Part shown: in pieces, positions 18,424-26,556 of the stretch
Position numbering within the stretch: position 1 is the first letter of the stretch
Layout of the letters: each line of letters opens with the position of its first letter
DNA from: Limosilactobacillus oris
GTDB taxonomy: Bacteria; Bacillota; Bacilli; Lactobacillales; Lactobacillaceae
Assembly: GCF_025311495.1 (NCBI RefSeq)
Contig: NZ_CP104398.1
Coordinates: 434,001 to 498,000, forward strand
Direction: 5' to 3'
DNA: 64,000 nt
Notes under the pieces: generated by a model
Seen by the model: only the letters and a program-made list of their open reading frames with translations
Database searches by the model: none
Told to the model about the DNA's origin: nothing
Translations under genes and position numbers: made by a program

Positions 18424-19455
18424 CTATTCGTTTTTGGCGTCCTTGTCCACTACCGCTTCCTGACCAAAAAAGTCAACCGTTTTCTCGATTACCCCAGAGG
18501 TCAGCATCGTCCGAATCTGACTAATCGTGTTAGCAACCGCCGTTGCATCAGAAGAGCCATGAGTCTTGACTACGGGCGCTTTCAGGCCGAGCAAAACTGC
18601 CCCGCCGTATGTCGACGCGCTCATCTTTTTGCCGATATTATGAAAGACTGGTTTTAAGAGGAGGTAGCCTAGCTTTGCCCGGAGGCCGCCATTTAAGATC
18701 CCGTCCTTAATCAGGGTCAGCATCATCTTGGCAGTTCCTTCGGTCGCCTTCAAAGCAGCGTTGGCAGTCCAGCCATCACTGACCACCACATCAACTTTAC
18801 CCACGAGGAGGTCCCCCGATTCAATGTTGCCGACAAAGTTAAGGTCACTCGCGGTATTCAGCTGCTGCCACACATCCTTATGGAGCTTATCACCCTTGTC
18901 TTCCTCGGCCCCGTTATTCAGTAGGGCAATGCGGGGGTTTGCAACCCCCAGGACATTTTCAGCATAAAACTTCCCGAGATAGCCGTACTGAACCAGGTTG
19001 CGTTCCTTGCTTTCAGCGTTGGCCCCGGTATCGAGGTAAACAAAACTCTGCCGGGTCGCACCGGGCTGGGTAATAGGCAAAATGCTGGTTAAACCAGGAC
19101 GGTCAATCCCTTTGATCCGGCCCACGATAAAAATTCCGGCAGCCAATACGGCACCGGTATTGCCGGCAGAAAAGAAGGCGTCCGCGCTGCCCTCCTTTAC
19201 GGCCCGGGCTGCCCGGACAATCGAAGAATCCTTCTTCCGTCTGATTGCCCGGACTGGTTCTTCACCCATCGTAATTTCTTCGGTGGTCTCAATGACCGTC
19301 AGCCGTTCAGCATTTTTAATCAGTGGCTTAACCTTTGCCGGGTCGCCAAAAAGTTGGAATTCGAGGTCCGTGTACTGGTCACGTGCCTGTTCGACCCCCG
19401 CAATAATCGCCTGAGGGGCATTGTCGCCCCCCATAGCGTCAACAGCAATTTTCAT
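18424..19455 (-). CDS. plsX: Phosphate acyltransferase PlsX
   Basis: The 343-aa protein begins with the family signature MKIAVDAMGGDNAP and contains FSAGNTGAVLAAGIFIVGRI and LLNNGAEEDKGD. PlsX converts acyl-ACP to acyl-phosphate for PlsY at the membrane, the first step of phospholipid synthesis. It lies 13 bases after recG and before acpP. FakA, encoded two genes upstream, also makes acyl-phosphate, so both routes to this intermediate are encoded together. Confidence 0.96.
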   Translation of the reverse strand: MKIAVDAMGGDNAPQAIIAGVEQARDQYTDLEFQLFGDPAKVKPLIKNAERLTVIETTEEITMGEEPVRAIRRKKDSSIVRAARAVKEGSADAFFSAGNTGAVLAAGIFIVGRIKGIDRPGLTSILPITQPGATRQSFVYLDTGANAESKERNLVQYGYLGKFYAENVLGVANPRIALLNNGAEEDKGDKLHKDVWQQLNTASDLNFVGNIESGDLLVGKVDVVVSDGWTANAALKATEGTAKMMLTLIKDGILNGGLRAKLGYLLLKPVFHNIGKKMSASTYGGAVLLGLKAPVVKTHGSSDATAVANTISQIRTMLTSGVIEKTVDFFGQEAVVDKDAKNE

Positions 19456-19468
19456 TATTATCTACTCC

Positions 19469-21505
19469 TTAGTCAAAGTGTGTTTCAAGCTGGTGGCGTT
19501 GCAAATATAACACCAGCGGCTGATTATCGTCCTGTTCGTCCCAGTGGGGAGTCCGCAAGAGGTCGGTCGCATCCTGCCGTGCCACCTGGAGCATTTTAAG
19601 GTCACCAACCGGGTCACCAACTTTGAATTCCGGCATTCCTGACTGCTTACTGCCCAGGACATCGCCGGACCCCCGCAGCTCCATATCACGTTGGGCGACG
19701 ACAAAACCATCATTCGTCTCGACCATTGTTTTCATCCGTTGCTTACCGTCATCCGTCTTCGGGTCGGCAAGCAGGAGGCAGTAACTCTGCCGGTCCCCAC
19801 GACCGACCCGGCCCCGGAGCTGGTGAAGCTGTGCTAATCCAAAGCGATCAGCATTGTAAATCAGCATGACCGTCGCGTTCGGGTTATCAACGCCGACCTC
19901 AATCACCGTGGTAGAAACCAGGAGCTGGTACTCACCCCGTTGGAACCTATGCATTGCCTGCTCCTTTTCCTCAGCAGACATTCGGCCATGCAGCAGGCCA
20001 ACCTGATAGCGGGGCTGAAAATACTCTGCCAGCTCATTATATAAGTCGGTGGCGTTTTGGACGTCGAGCGCCTCAGATTCCTCAATCAATGGACTAACGA
20101 TGTAGGCCTGGGCCCCCGTGGCGAGCTGGTCGCGCAGGAAATGAAGGGCTTCACTCTGCTGGTCGACCTTTAACCACCGGGTTTCAATCGCCTTCCGTCC
20201 CGCAGGCAGCTCATCAATCACGGAAACGTCCATTTCCCCGTAAGCAGTAATCGCGAGGGTTCGGGGAATTGGTGTCGCCGTCATTGCCAGAACATCCGGA
20301 TGGGCGCCCTTTTCACGCAGAAGCTGCCGTTGGTTGACCCCAAAGCGGTGCTGCTCGTCAGTGATTACCAGACCGAGGTTGGCATACTCGACGTCGTCCT
20401 GGATGAGGGCGTGGGTCCCAATAATCAGGTTGATTTCTCCCCGTTTGATGGCCCCGGTAAGTTCCCGGTGCTGCTTAGCGGTCAAAGAACCAGTCAGCAG
20501 GCCAACGTGAACGTGGGTTCCCGCGAACACCCGGGACAGCTTTTCAGCGTGCTGGGCTGCCAAAATTTCCGTCGGGGCCATCAGGGCGGCCTGATAGCCA
20601 GCCGTAATCGTTGCGTAGATGGCAACCGCCGCGACGATGGTCTTTCCCGACCCGACATCTCCCTGCAGGAGGCGGTTCATCTGGTAAGGTTCACGCAGGT
20701 CACGACAGATTTCATTCACGACCCGTTTTTGTGCTCCGGTCAACTCGAAACCGATTCCCGCGATAAACTCTTTTAATTCGTCATTGCGGTACAAAATACG
20801 GTCACCATTCGCGTGCCGGCGGGCCTGCCGAATGGCCTGTAAGCGCAACTGAAACAAGAAAAACTCCTCGTAGGCAGCCGTCCGCCGCGCGGCCTTGGCC
20901 TGACCCACGTTTTCCGGGAAGTGCAGGGCTTTAATCATCGTCCGCCGGTCCAGCAGACGGTAGTGCTGGCGAAGTGACGCCGGCAGGAGGGTGGGAATAA
21001 CGTTTTGGTACTCATCAAAAGCCTGCTTGATCAGCCCCCGGAGCGTTGCCTGGCGAATATGCTTATTGACCGAATAAACCGCTCCCGAATCGGCCTGCTC
21101 CTGGTCACCAGCAGACAGGAATTTATTTGCCGTAACCTGGGCACGTTGGGCATCCCACTTCCCCATTACCGTAACGGTTTGCCCCAGCGCGACCCTTTTT
21201 GCGAGGTAGGCCTGGTTAAAGAAAGTCACCATGATTACCCGCGGGCCGACTTGGAGGCGAAAGCTGAGGCGACTTCGCCGGTAGCCGAAGTGGGAGAGGA
21301 GGGGTTCGGATACCACCGTTCCCTGAGTAGTGATTCGTTGCCGGTCTTGGACGTTCTCCAAATCTGCTGGAGTAACATCGTCATAACGGTTTGGATAGTA
21401 AGTCAGGAGATCCTCGACCGTGTCAATGCCGAGGGTCGCCAGGTCCGCGGCCCTTTTTGGCCCCACGCCCTTTAACGTCGCTACCGGATCCTGTAAGCTC
21501 TTCAT
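19469..21505 (-). CDS. recG: ATP-dependent DNA helicase RecG
   Basis: The 678-aa helicase has the N-terminal wedge/OB region (YYPNRYDDVTPADL, GTVVSEPLLSHFG), then motor motifs LLQGDVGSGKTIVA (Walker A), ITDEQHRFGVNQR (motif II, DEQH), ATPIPRTLA (motif III) and QLRGRVGRGDRQS (motif VI). It remodels stalled replication forks and branched DNA. A hairpin terminator separates it from fakA upstream, and plsX follows at once. Confidence 0.97.
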   Translation of the reverse strand: MKSLQDPVATLKGVGPKRAADLATLGIDTVEDLLTYYPNRYDDVTPADLENVQDRQRITTQGTVVSEPLLSHFGYRRSRLSFRLQVGPRVIMVTFFNQAYLAKRVALGQTVTVMGKWDAQRAQVTANKFLSAGDQEQADSGAVYSVNKHIRQATLRGLIKQAFDEYQNVIPTLLPASLRQHYRLLDRRTMIKALHFPENVGQAKAARRTAAYEEFFLFQLRLQAIRQARRHANGDRILYRNDELKEFIAGIGFELTGAQKRVVNEICRDLREPYQMNRLLQGDVGSGKTIVAAVAIYATITAGYQAALMAPTEILAAQHAEKLSRVFAGTHVHVGLLTGSLTAKQHRELTGAIKRGEINLIIGTHALIQDDVEYANLGLVITDEQHRFGVNQRQLLREKGAHPDVLAMTATPIPRTLAITAYGEMDVSVIDELPAGRKAIETRWLKVDQQSEALHFLRDQLATGAQAYIVSPLIEESEALDVQNATDLYNELAEYFQPRYQVGLLHGRMSAEEKEQAMHRFQRGEYQLLVSTTVIEVGVDNPNATVMLIYNADRFGLAQLHQLRGRVGRGDRQSYCLLLADPKTDDGKQRMKTMVETNDGFVVAQRDMELRGSGDVLGSKQSGMPEFKVGDPVGDLKMLQVARQDATDLLRTPHWDEQDDNQPLVLYLQRHQLETHFD

Positions 21506-21526
21506 CTGTTCCCCTCCTTCCTACAT

Positions 21527-21553
21527 AAAAAGAGGCTGGGAAAATCCAACCTC
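21527..21553 (-). terminator. Terminator between fakA and recG
   Basis: On the minus strand GAGGTTGG pairs with CCAGCCTC (one G-U pair) across a 6-nt loop and is followed by TTTTT. It ends the asp23-fakA unit 27 bases after the fakA stop. Confidence 0.85.
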
Positions 21554-21579
21554 ACCTGTTGCTTTAGTCTACCAGTAAA

Positions 21580-23289
21580 CTACTCAACTGAAATCAGGTA
21601 TGGGTACACCGGCTGTCCACCCTCGTAAATCTGAATATCCAGTTCGTCGTCAACTTCTTCTACGGCCGCCTTAATTGCCTGGGCGGTTTCCTCCGTGCCG
21701 TCTTCGCCGTAGAGGATTGTCACGATTTCACTATCCTCGTCAAGCATCTTCTTGACCATTTCAATCGCGGTTTCCTCCAGGTCGGGGTTAGTCTCAACAA
21801 TTTTGCCGTCAACAATTCCCAAGTAGTCGTTCTTCTTAATTTCCTGACCATCAATGGTCGTGTCGCGGACAGCATGGGTGACTTCCCCGCTAGCAACGTT
21901 GCCAATGTTGGCCTCCATGCTTTCTTGGTTAGTAGCCAGGTCAGCTTCTGGATTGTAATCCAGCAATGCTGACATCGCTTGGGCAATCGTCTTGGCGTGA
22001 ACGACCCGGGTCGGGATTTCCGCTACCTCTGCCGCCTGTTCAGCCGTCATGAAGATATTGCCGTTATCCGGCAAGACCAGCGCCTGCTTGGCACCACTCT
22101 GGTTAATGGCATCCACGATGTCCTGGGTGCTAGGGTTCATCGTTTGTCCGCCACTGATGATGTGGGTCACGCCCAGGCTCTTTAAGAGCTTGATCACCCC
22201 ATCACCAGAAGCGACCGCGATGACCGCAGTTTCTGGTGCAGGCTCAGTTTCTGCCGGCTGGGATACCTGCTCATCAGAAGCAGCTGCGTCGCCCTCGTCA
22301 TCATGTTCCATAATCTCTTCCTGCTGCCAGACCATGTTATGGATTTCAATCGTCTGCAAGTCACCAAATTCCTGTCCCCATGACAAAACCTGTCCCGGGT
22401 GTTCAGTGTGAACGTGAACCCGGACAACCTGGTCGTCATTTAGGACCAGCAAACTGTCGCCAAGTTTAGCCAGGTAATTGTAGAAAGTATCGTAATCAAA
22501 CTTCTTGGTTACTTCCTTCCCCTTCCCCAGGCGAACCAGCATCTGGGTACAGTAAGTATACTTGATGTCAGCAGGGTCTAGTTTACCCTGAACGCTTTGG
22601 TGGTCCATTGCGTTAACCATTTCATCTACCTCAGCCTGATCAGGCTTGTAGTCGGCACTCTTAGCAACTTCCTTGCCGCTGAGGGATTCGTCAAAGGCTT
22701 CAAGAACGTCAACCAGGCCCTGACCACCAGAATCAACTACACCGACCTCTTTAAGCACCGGCAGCAATTCAGGGGTCTTTTGCAAGGCAGCCTTGCTGGC
22801 TTCGTAAATGGCGTTGACGATTTCAACCAGGTCTTCGGTCTGCTTGACCTTGTTTAAGCCGGCCTGAGCTGACTCCCGCACTACCGTTAAAATCGTCCCT
22901 TCAGTTGGCTTCATTACCGCCTTATAGGCAACTTTGGCGCCATTAGCGTATGCGTCCACAAAATCTTGGGCATTCAAGGTCTGCTTGCCAGCAGCGGCCT
23001 TGGCAAAGCCCCGGAAAATTTGGGAGAGGATTACCCCCGAATTTCCGCGGGCCCCCATTAACAGGCCCTTAGCCAGCGCACCACTGAGGTCACCAACATT
23101 ATCGCTTGCCGTTTCCCGCTCGTACTTAGCACCGCTCGCCATTGAGGACGCCATATTCGTCCCGGTATCACCATCAGGAACAGGGAAAACATTGAGCGAA
23201 TTAATAAAGTCCGCCTGTTGGTTTAACTTATCGGCAGCGGCTTGGACCATCTTGCCGAATTCAAGATTTGTAATTTCTGTTACAGCCAA
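21580..23289 (-). CDS. fakA: Fatty acid kinase catalytic subunit FakA (DAK2/YloV)
   Basis: The 569-aa protein has an N-terminal DAK2 kinase domain with NVFPVPDGDTGTNMASSMAS and GARGNSGVILSQIFRG, a middle linker, and the C-terminal Y/FakA domain (LPDNGNIFMTAEQAAE, ending PVYPYLISVE). With a FakB partner it phosphorylates exogenous fatty acids to acyl-phosphates. No fakB is in this window. The Asp-rich stretch near residue 340-360 is a variable linker. It follows the asp23 gene by 25 bases. Confidence 0.94.
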   Translation of the reverse strand: MAVTEITNLEFGKMVQAAADKLNQQADFINSLNVFPVPDGDTGTNMASSMASGAKYERETASDNVGDLSGALAKGLLMGARGNSGVILSQIFRGFAKAAAGKQTLNAQDFVDAYANGAKVAYKAVMKPTEGTILTVVRESAQAGLNKVKQTEDLVEIVNAIYEASKAALQKTPELLPVLKEVGVVDSGGQGLVDVLEAFDESLSGKEVAKSADYKPDQAEVDEMVNAMDHQSVQGKLDPADIKYTYCTQMLVRLGKGKEVTKKFDYDTFYNYLAKLGDSLLVLNDDQVVRVHVHTEHPGQVLSWGQEFGDLQTIEIHNMVWQQEEIMEHDDEGDAAASDEQVSQPAETEPAPETAVIAVASGDGVIKLLKSLGVTHIISGGQTMNPSTQDIVDAINQSGAKQALVLPDNGNIFMTAEQAAEVAEIPTRVVHAKTIAQAMSALLDYNPEADLATNQESMEANIGNVASGEVTHAVRDTTIDGQEIKKNDYLGIVDGKIVETNPDLEETAIEMVKKMLDEDSEIVTILYGEDGTEETAQAIKAAVEEVDDELDIQIYEGGQPVYPYLISVE

Positions 23290-23314
23290 TTAAAATTTCC
23301 TCCCGTGTTCCATC

Positions 23315-23677
23315 CTAGTCTTCTGTTGAGCGGACACCTTGGACGCAGACGTTAACGGCGTCCGCGGTGATGCCGAGCATTGATTCCAGGTTATACTTGA
23401 CTTTTGCCTGGACGCTCTTGGATACTTCTGAAATTTTGGTACCGTAGCTGACGATAATATTCACGTCAACGACGATTCCGTTATCCTGCTGGCGCACAAC
23501 CACGCCCTTGTTGAAGTTTTCCCGGCGCAGAATCTGGTTAACACCATCGCGCACCGGGTTACGGCTTGCCATTCCAACAACACCGTAATTATCCGTAGCG
23601 GCACCACCAACAACGGTCGAAATCACATCGTTATCAATGTCAATTGTTCCCGCTTTTGTTTTAATTTTTACTGCCAT
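23315..23677 (-). CDS. Asp23/Gls24-family envelope stress protein (YloU)
   Basis: The start at ATG 23677 (MAVKIKTKAGTIDIDNDV) is supported by GGGAGG; an upstream in-frame extension looks like chance. The 120-aa protein has the Asp23 fold signatures AATDNYGVVGMASRN and VVVDVNIIVSYGTKI. It is the YloU-type paralogue that nearly always precedes the DAK2 gene in Firmicutes, as here. A second paralogue is at 43626. The precise role is unknown. Confidence 0.9.
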   Translation of the reverse strand: MAVKIKTKAGTIDIDNDVISTVVGGAATDNYGVVGMASRNPVRDGVNQILRRENFNKGVVVRQQDNGIVVDVNIIVSYGTKISEVSKSVQAKVKYNLESMLGITADAVNVCVQGVRSTED

Positions 23678-23760
23678 CGTCATGGCCTCCCTGTTAGTTA
23701 GAAAATCATTCTCTTTACAATTAACAATATCATAGCATAGCACACTAATAATAAAAAGTA

Positions 23761-23787
23761 ACCCCAATAAAAAGTAGTTAATGGGGT
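23761..23787 (-). terminator. Hairpin upstream of asp23
   Basis: ACCCCA ... TGGGGT forms a stem with a T-rich loop, followed on the minus strand by TACTTTTTATT. It lies after the rpmB terminator and before the asp23 gene, so it may be a second rpmB terminator. Confidence 0.45.
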
Positions 23788-23800
23788 GTTGTAATTTAGG

Positions 23801-23829
23801 TAAAAAATAAGCCGCCCACAATGGACGGC
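23801..23829 (-). terminator. Terminator of rpmB
   Basis: An 8-bp stem (GCCGTCCA / TGGGCGGC) with a 3-nt loop is followed by TTATTTTTT on the minus strand, 11 bases after the rpmB stop. Confidence 0.85.
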
Positions 23830-23840
23830 ATCATTTTTAA

Positions 23841-24026
23841 TTAAACCCGAGTCACTTTACCGGACTTTAAGGTACGTGCTGAAACGTAAACCTTCTTTGG
23901 CTTACCGTTAACCAAAATGGTTACCTTTTGCAAGTTAGGCTTCCAGCTACGACGACTTGAGTTAAGGGCGTGAGAACGCTTGTTACCAAAGCGTGTCCGT
24001 TTACCGTTGATGAAATCTTTAGCCAT
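23841..24026 (-). CDS. rpmB: 50S ribosomal protein L28
   Basis: The 61-aa protein starts at ATG 24026 ([20 protein letters not shown]), preceded by GAGGAGGG; a longer in-frame ORF upstream is not supported. It has no zinc-binding cysteines, so it is the C-minus form. It is a single-gene unit with its own terminator, divided from the asp23 gene and thiN on either side. Confidence 0.96.
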   Translation of the reverse strand: MAKDFINGKRTRFGNKRSHALNSSRRSWKPNLQKVTILVNGKPKKVYVSARTLKSGKVTRV

Positions 24027-24152
24027 TGGTGATACCCTCCTCTTTATTACAGTATTGTTTATACGCATATCTGCGCTGTAACTCACCTAATTAATTTACC
24101 ATAGCGGTTAGCACAATGCAATAGTTTTCTTTCAAGTATTTTTCCTTGACAG

Positions 24153-24809
24153 CTATAATTGCGGCCGGTCCGCTGCTTGGATTACCGCTACCACCCCGCT
24201 GGCAAAGTTGAAGTGGTTCTCCGCCGCCGTAAAGCGGTTGCTGGACCAGGAAAACGGAATCGAACTTGACCAGTCAGCAAGCGGGTACTGCTCATCTACC
24301 AAGTTCAAGCCCGTGACCGGTGTGAGGTTGACAAAGGCCAAGTAGTCCTTATCGGCTTCCTTAGTAATTGTATAGGAACCCGGCCGGTAGTAGCTAACCG
24401 TGTTGCCCCGGTCCAAGAGCCGGATCCGGTCGAGATAGTCCCGAAAATCATCCTGGAGAGGCAGGTACAGGTTAGCTAGGAGGTGGTCAAGCCGGCCGCC
24501 AGTAGCACCAAAAATGTCGATTTGAGTTGGCTGGAAACGGTCAATTGCCAGCTTGACTCCCAGCTGAGTATCCGTGAAGTCCTTCGCCGGCGGGAAAGTT
24601 TCAATCTCTGCCAAGTGCTGCCGGAGCCGTGCAAACTCCGCCTGGCTGGTCGAATCAAAATCGCCAATTGCTACTGCGGGTGTGATTCCCCATTTCAGGA
24701 GCAGACTCGCACCGTGGTCAACCGCAATCCAGGTTTCCGCCTGGCGTGCCCGGACCACTTCCTGGGGAACCAGTCCAACCGGTCCCCCGACCAATAAATT
24801 AACCCGCAT
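24153..24809 (-). CDS. thiN: Thiamine diphosphokinase
   Basis: The 218-aa enzyme transfers pyrophosphate from ATP to thiamine to make thiamine diphosphate. The catalytic N-domain motif AVDHGASLLLKWGITP and GDFDST (residues about 33-60) and the TGGRLDHLLANL motif (about 91-102) are present. The start is ATG 24809 because GAGGAGG lies 7 bases upstream; an upstream in-frame start has no RBS. It follows rpe in the usual rsgA-rpe-thiN order. Confidence 0.94.
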   Translation of the reverse strand: MRVNLLVGGPVGLVPQEVVRARQAETWIAVDHGASLLLKWGITPAVAIGDFDSTSQAEFARLRQHLAEIETFPPAKDFTDTQLGVKLAIDRFQPTQIDIFGATGGRLDHLLANLYLPLQDDFRDYLDRIRLLDRGNTVSYYRPGSYTITKEADKDYLAFVNLTPVTGLNLVDEQYPLADWSSSIPFSWSSNRFTAAENHFNFASGVVAVIQAADRPQL

Positions 24810-24865
24810 TAATGCTTCCTCCTCACTTGAAAACATCCTAAAATGCTTCGATTATGAAGCCGAAA

Positions 24866-24902
24866 CGGCCTCTAAAGTTCGTTTGAGAAACTTTAGAGGC
24901 CG
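24866..24902. repeat. Perfect 14-bp inverted repeat between rpe and thiN
   Basis: CGGCCTCTAAAGTT and AACTTTAGAGGCCG face each other across a 9-nt spacer. No T-run follows on the plus strand, and only TTTCGGC follows on the minus strand. It could be a weak terminator or an RNA-stability hairpin. Confidence 0.7.
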
Positions 24903-24981
24903 TTGACGCGCCGTAGTTCACCTTAAAAGGTCTGGGAAGCAACTGCCTCCTTGGTGGTATGCTCCGGCGCAGAAAAGCAAC

Positions 24982-25635
24982 TTATTTTGTCGCGTTCCGC
25001 AGTGCTTCGATCCGTTCTGCCGGGTTGTCAGCGTTAAAGACGTAGGAACCCGCCACTGCCACGGTAGCACCGGCCTGGTAGCAATCCTTGACGGTCTGAT
25101 CGTTGACCCCGCCATCGACTTCGATGTCAAAGTCATAGCCCTTTTCCTGCTTAATAGCGTTCAATTGGGCAATCTTATCAACGGTTTCAGGAAGGAACTT
25201 CTGACCACCAAAGCCAGGGTTGACGGTCATTACTAGAACCTGGTCGACCATGTGCAGAACCGGTTCAATCATTGCCACTGGCGTACCAGGGTTGATGACA
25301 ACTTCCGCCTTGACACCACCGTTCTTAATGATTTGCAGCGCCCGGTGGATGTGCTGGGTAGCCTCGACCTGGACCCCGATAATGTCAGCCCCGGCATCAA
25401 TAAACATTGGGAGGATGTGTTCTGGGCTCTGAACCATCAGGTGGACATCCAAGGTCATATTAGTGATTGGCCGAATGGCTTTAACGAAACCAGGGCCGTA
25501 AGAAATACTTGGCACGAACGTTCCGTCCATCACGTCGATGTGGAGGTATTCTGCCCCGGCCTGTTCAACCTTTTCAATGTCCTTTTGCAAGTTTACGTAA
25601 TCAGCACTCAAAATTGATGGTGCAACCTTAATCAT
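24982..25635 (-). CDS. rpe: Ribulose-phosphate 3-epimerase
   Basis: The 217-aa TIM barrel interconverts ribulose-5-P and xylulose-5-P. Metal and catalytic motifs are visible: MIKVAPSILSADYVNL, LHIDVMDGTFVPSISYGP, VNPGFGGQKF and DGGVND. The start is ATG 25635, eight bases after GAGGG. In a heterofermenter xylulose-5-P is the phosphoketolase substrate, so this enzyme is central to sugar breakdown. It follows rsgA by 11 bases. Confidence 0.95.
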   Translation of the reverse strand: MIKVAPSILSADYVNLQKDIEKVEQAGAEYLHIDVMDGTFVPSISYGPGFVKAIRPITNMTLDVHLMVQSPEHILPMFIDAGADIIGVQVEATQHIHRALQIIKNGGVKAEVVINPGTPVAMIEPVLHMVDQVLVMTVNPGFGGQKFLPETVDKIAQLNAIKQEKGYDFDIEVDGGVNDQTVKDCYQAGATVAVAGSYVFNADNPAERIEALRNATK

Positions 25636-25646
25636 TCTAAATTCCC

Positions 25647-26540
25647 TCATTTCTTGTAGTTTGGCTTCTGGTGGACGATGATGTCATGAAACTGAACATA
25701 ATCGTCATACCGACTCTTCATGATTATACCATGTTCCAGCGCGTCCTTCACTGCACACCCCGGTTCTTTCAGGTGGAGGCAGCCGCGAAATTTACATTCA
25801 GGCGCCAAGCGACGCATCTCGGGGAACAGCGACGGCAACTCTTCCACCGTCATATCAAAGGTTTCATAAGATGAAAAACCAGGTGTATCAGCAATCAACG
25901 CGCCATCAACGTCTAACAGACTTACCTTGCGGGTTGTATGCCGGCCCCGCTTTAGTGCCTGGGAAATTTCCCCGGTCGCAAGGTCCAGCCCCGGCACAAG
26001 GTGGTTCAACAGCGTTGACTTACCGGCCCCCGTTTGCCCCATCATCGTGACAACCTTTCCCACCAGGAGTCCCTTTAGCTTAGCCAGTTGCTCCGGTGCA
26101 AATGGTTCTTGGTTGAAAAAGACTTGATAGCCAATATTGGCATAACCAGTCGCCACTTTTTGCAATTGGGCAAACTGTTCCGCCGTCAGCAGGTCGGTCT
26201 TGGAAAAATAAACCACGGGAGTAATCCGCTGCTCTTCCAACCCCACGAGCTGCCGGTCAAGCAAATTGGGTGAAAAGGCCGGCTGGGTTGCAGCCGTGAC
26301 CACAACCGCAACGTCAATATTGGCCACGGGCGGCCGGACCAACAGGTTGCGTCGGTCTAAAATTTTGAGCAGGTAACCTGATGTCCCATCATCGTTGACC
26401 GTAAATTCCACGTGGTCGCCCACGACCGGTTTAACCTTCTTTTGACGAAAATTCCCCCGGCCCCGGGTCCGGTACAGCTGGCCATCTGCCAACACGTCAT
26501 AAAAGCCGCTTAAAGATTGCTGAATGATTCCTGTCTTCAC
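25647..26540 (-). CDS. rsgA: Ribosome small-subunit GTPase RsgA
   Basis: This 297-aa circularly permuted GTPase has an N-terminal OB domain, then G4 ([10 protein letters not shown]), G1 ([14 protein letters not shown]) and G3 ([10 protein letters not shown]), and a C-terminal zinc-binding [14 protein letters not shown]. It checks late 30S maturation. The start codon is GTG at 26540, preceded by GGAGGTGTGAC. It lies 16 bases after the prkC stop, a common pairing because PASTA kinases phosphorylate RsgA in several Firmicutes. Confidence 0.96.
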   Translation of the reverse strand: MKTGIIQQSLSGFYDVLADGQLYRTRGRGNFRQKKVKPVVGDHVEFTVNDDGTSGYLLKILDRRNLLVRPPVANIDVAVVVTAATQPAFSPNLLDRQLVGLEEQRITPVVYFSKTDLLTAEQFAQLQKVATGYANIGYQVFFNQEPFAPEQLAKLKGLLVGKVVTMMGQTGAGKSTLLNHLVPGLDLATGEISQALKRGRHTTRKVSLLDVDGALIADTPGFSSYETFDMTVEELPSLFPEMRRLAPECKFRGCLHLKEPGCAVKDALEHGIIMKSRYDDYVQFHDIIVHQKPNYKK

Positions 26541-26556
26541 GTCACACCTCCGTTAC

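Noticed and set aside
23315-23821. Long form of the Asp23 protein with a membrane-like N-terminus
   Set aside because: The extension overlaps a terminator and promoter region and has no RBS, whereas ATG 23677 has GGGAGG.
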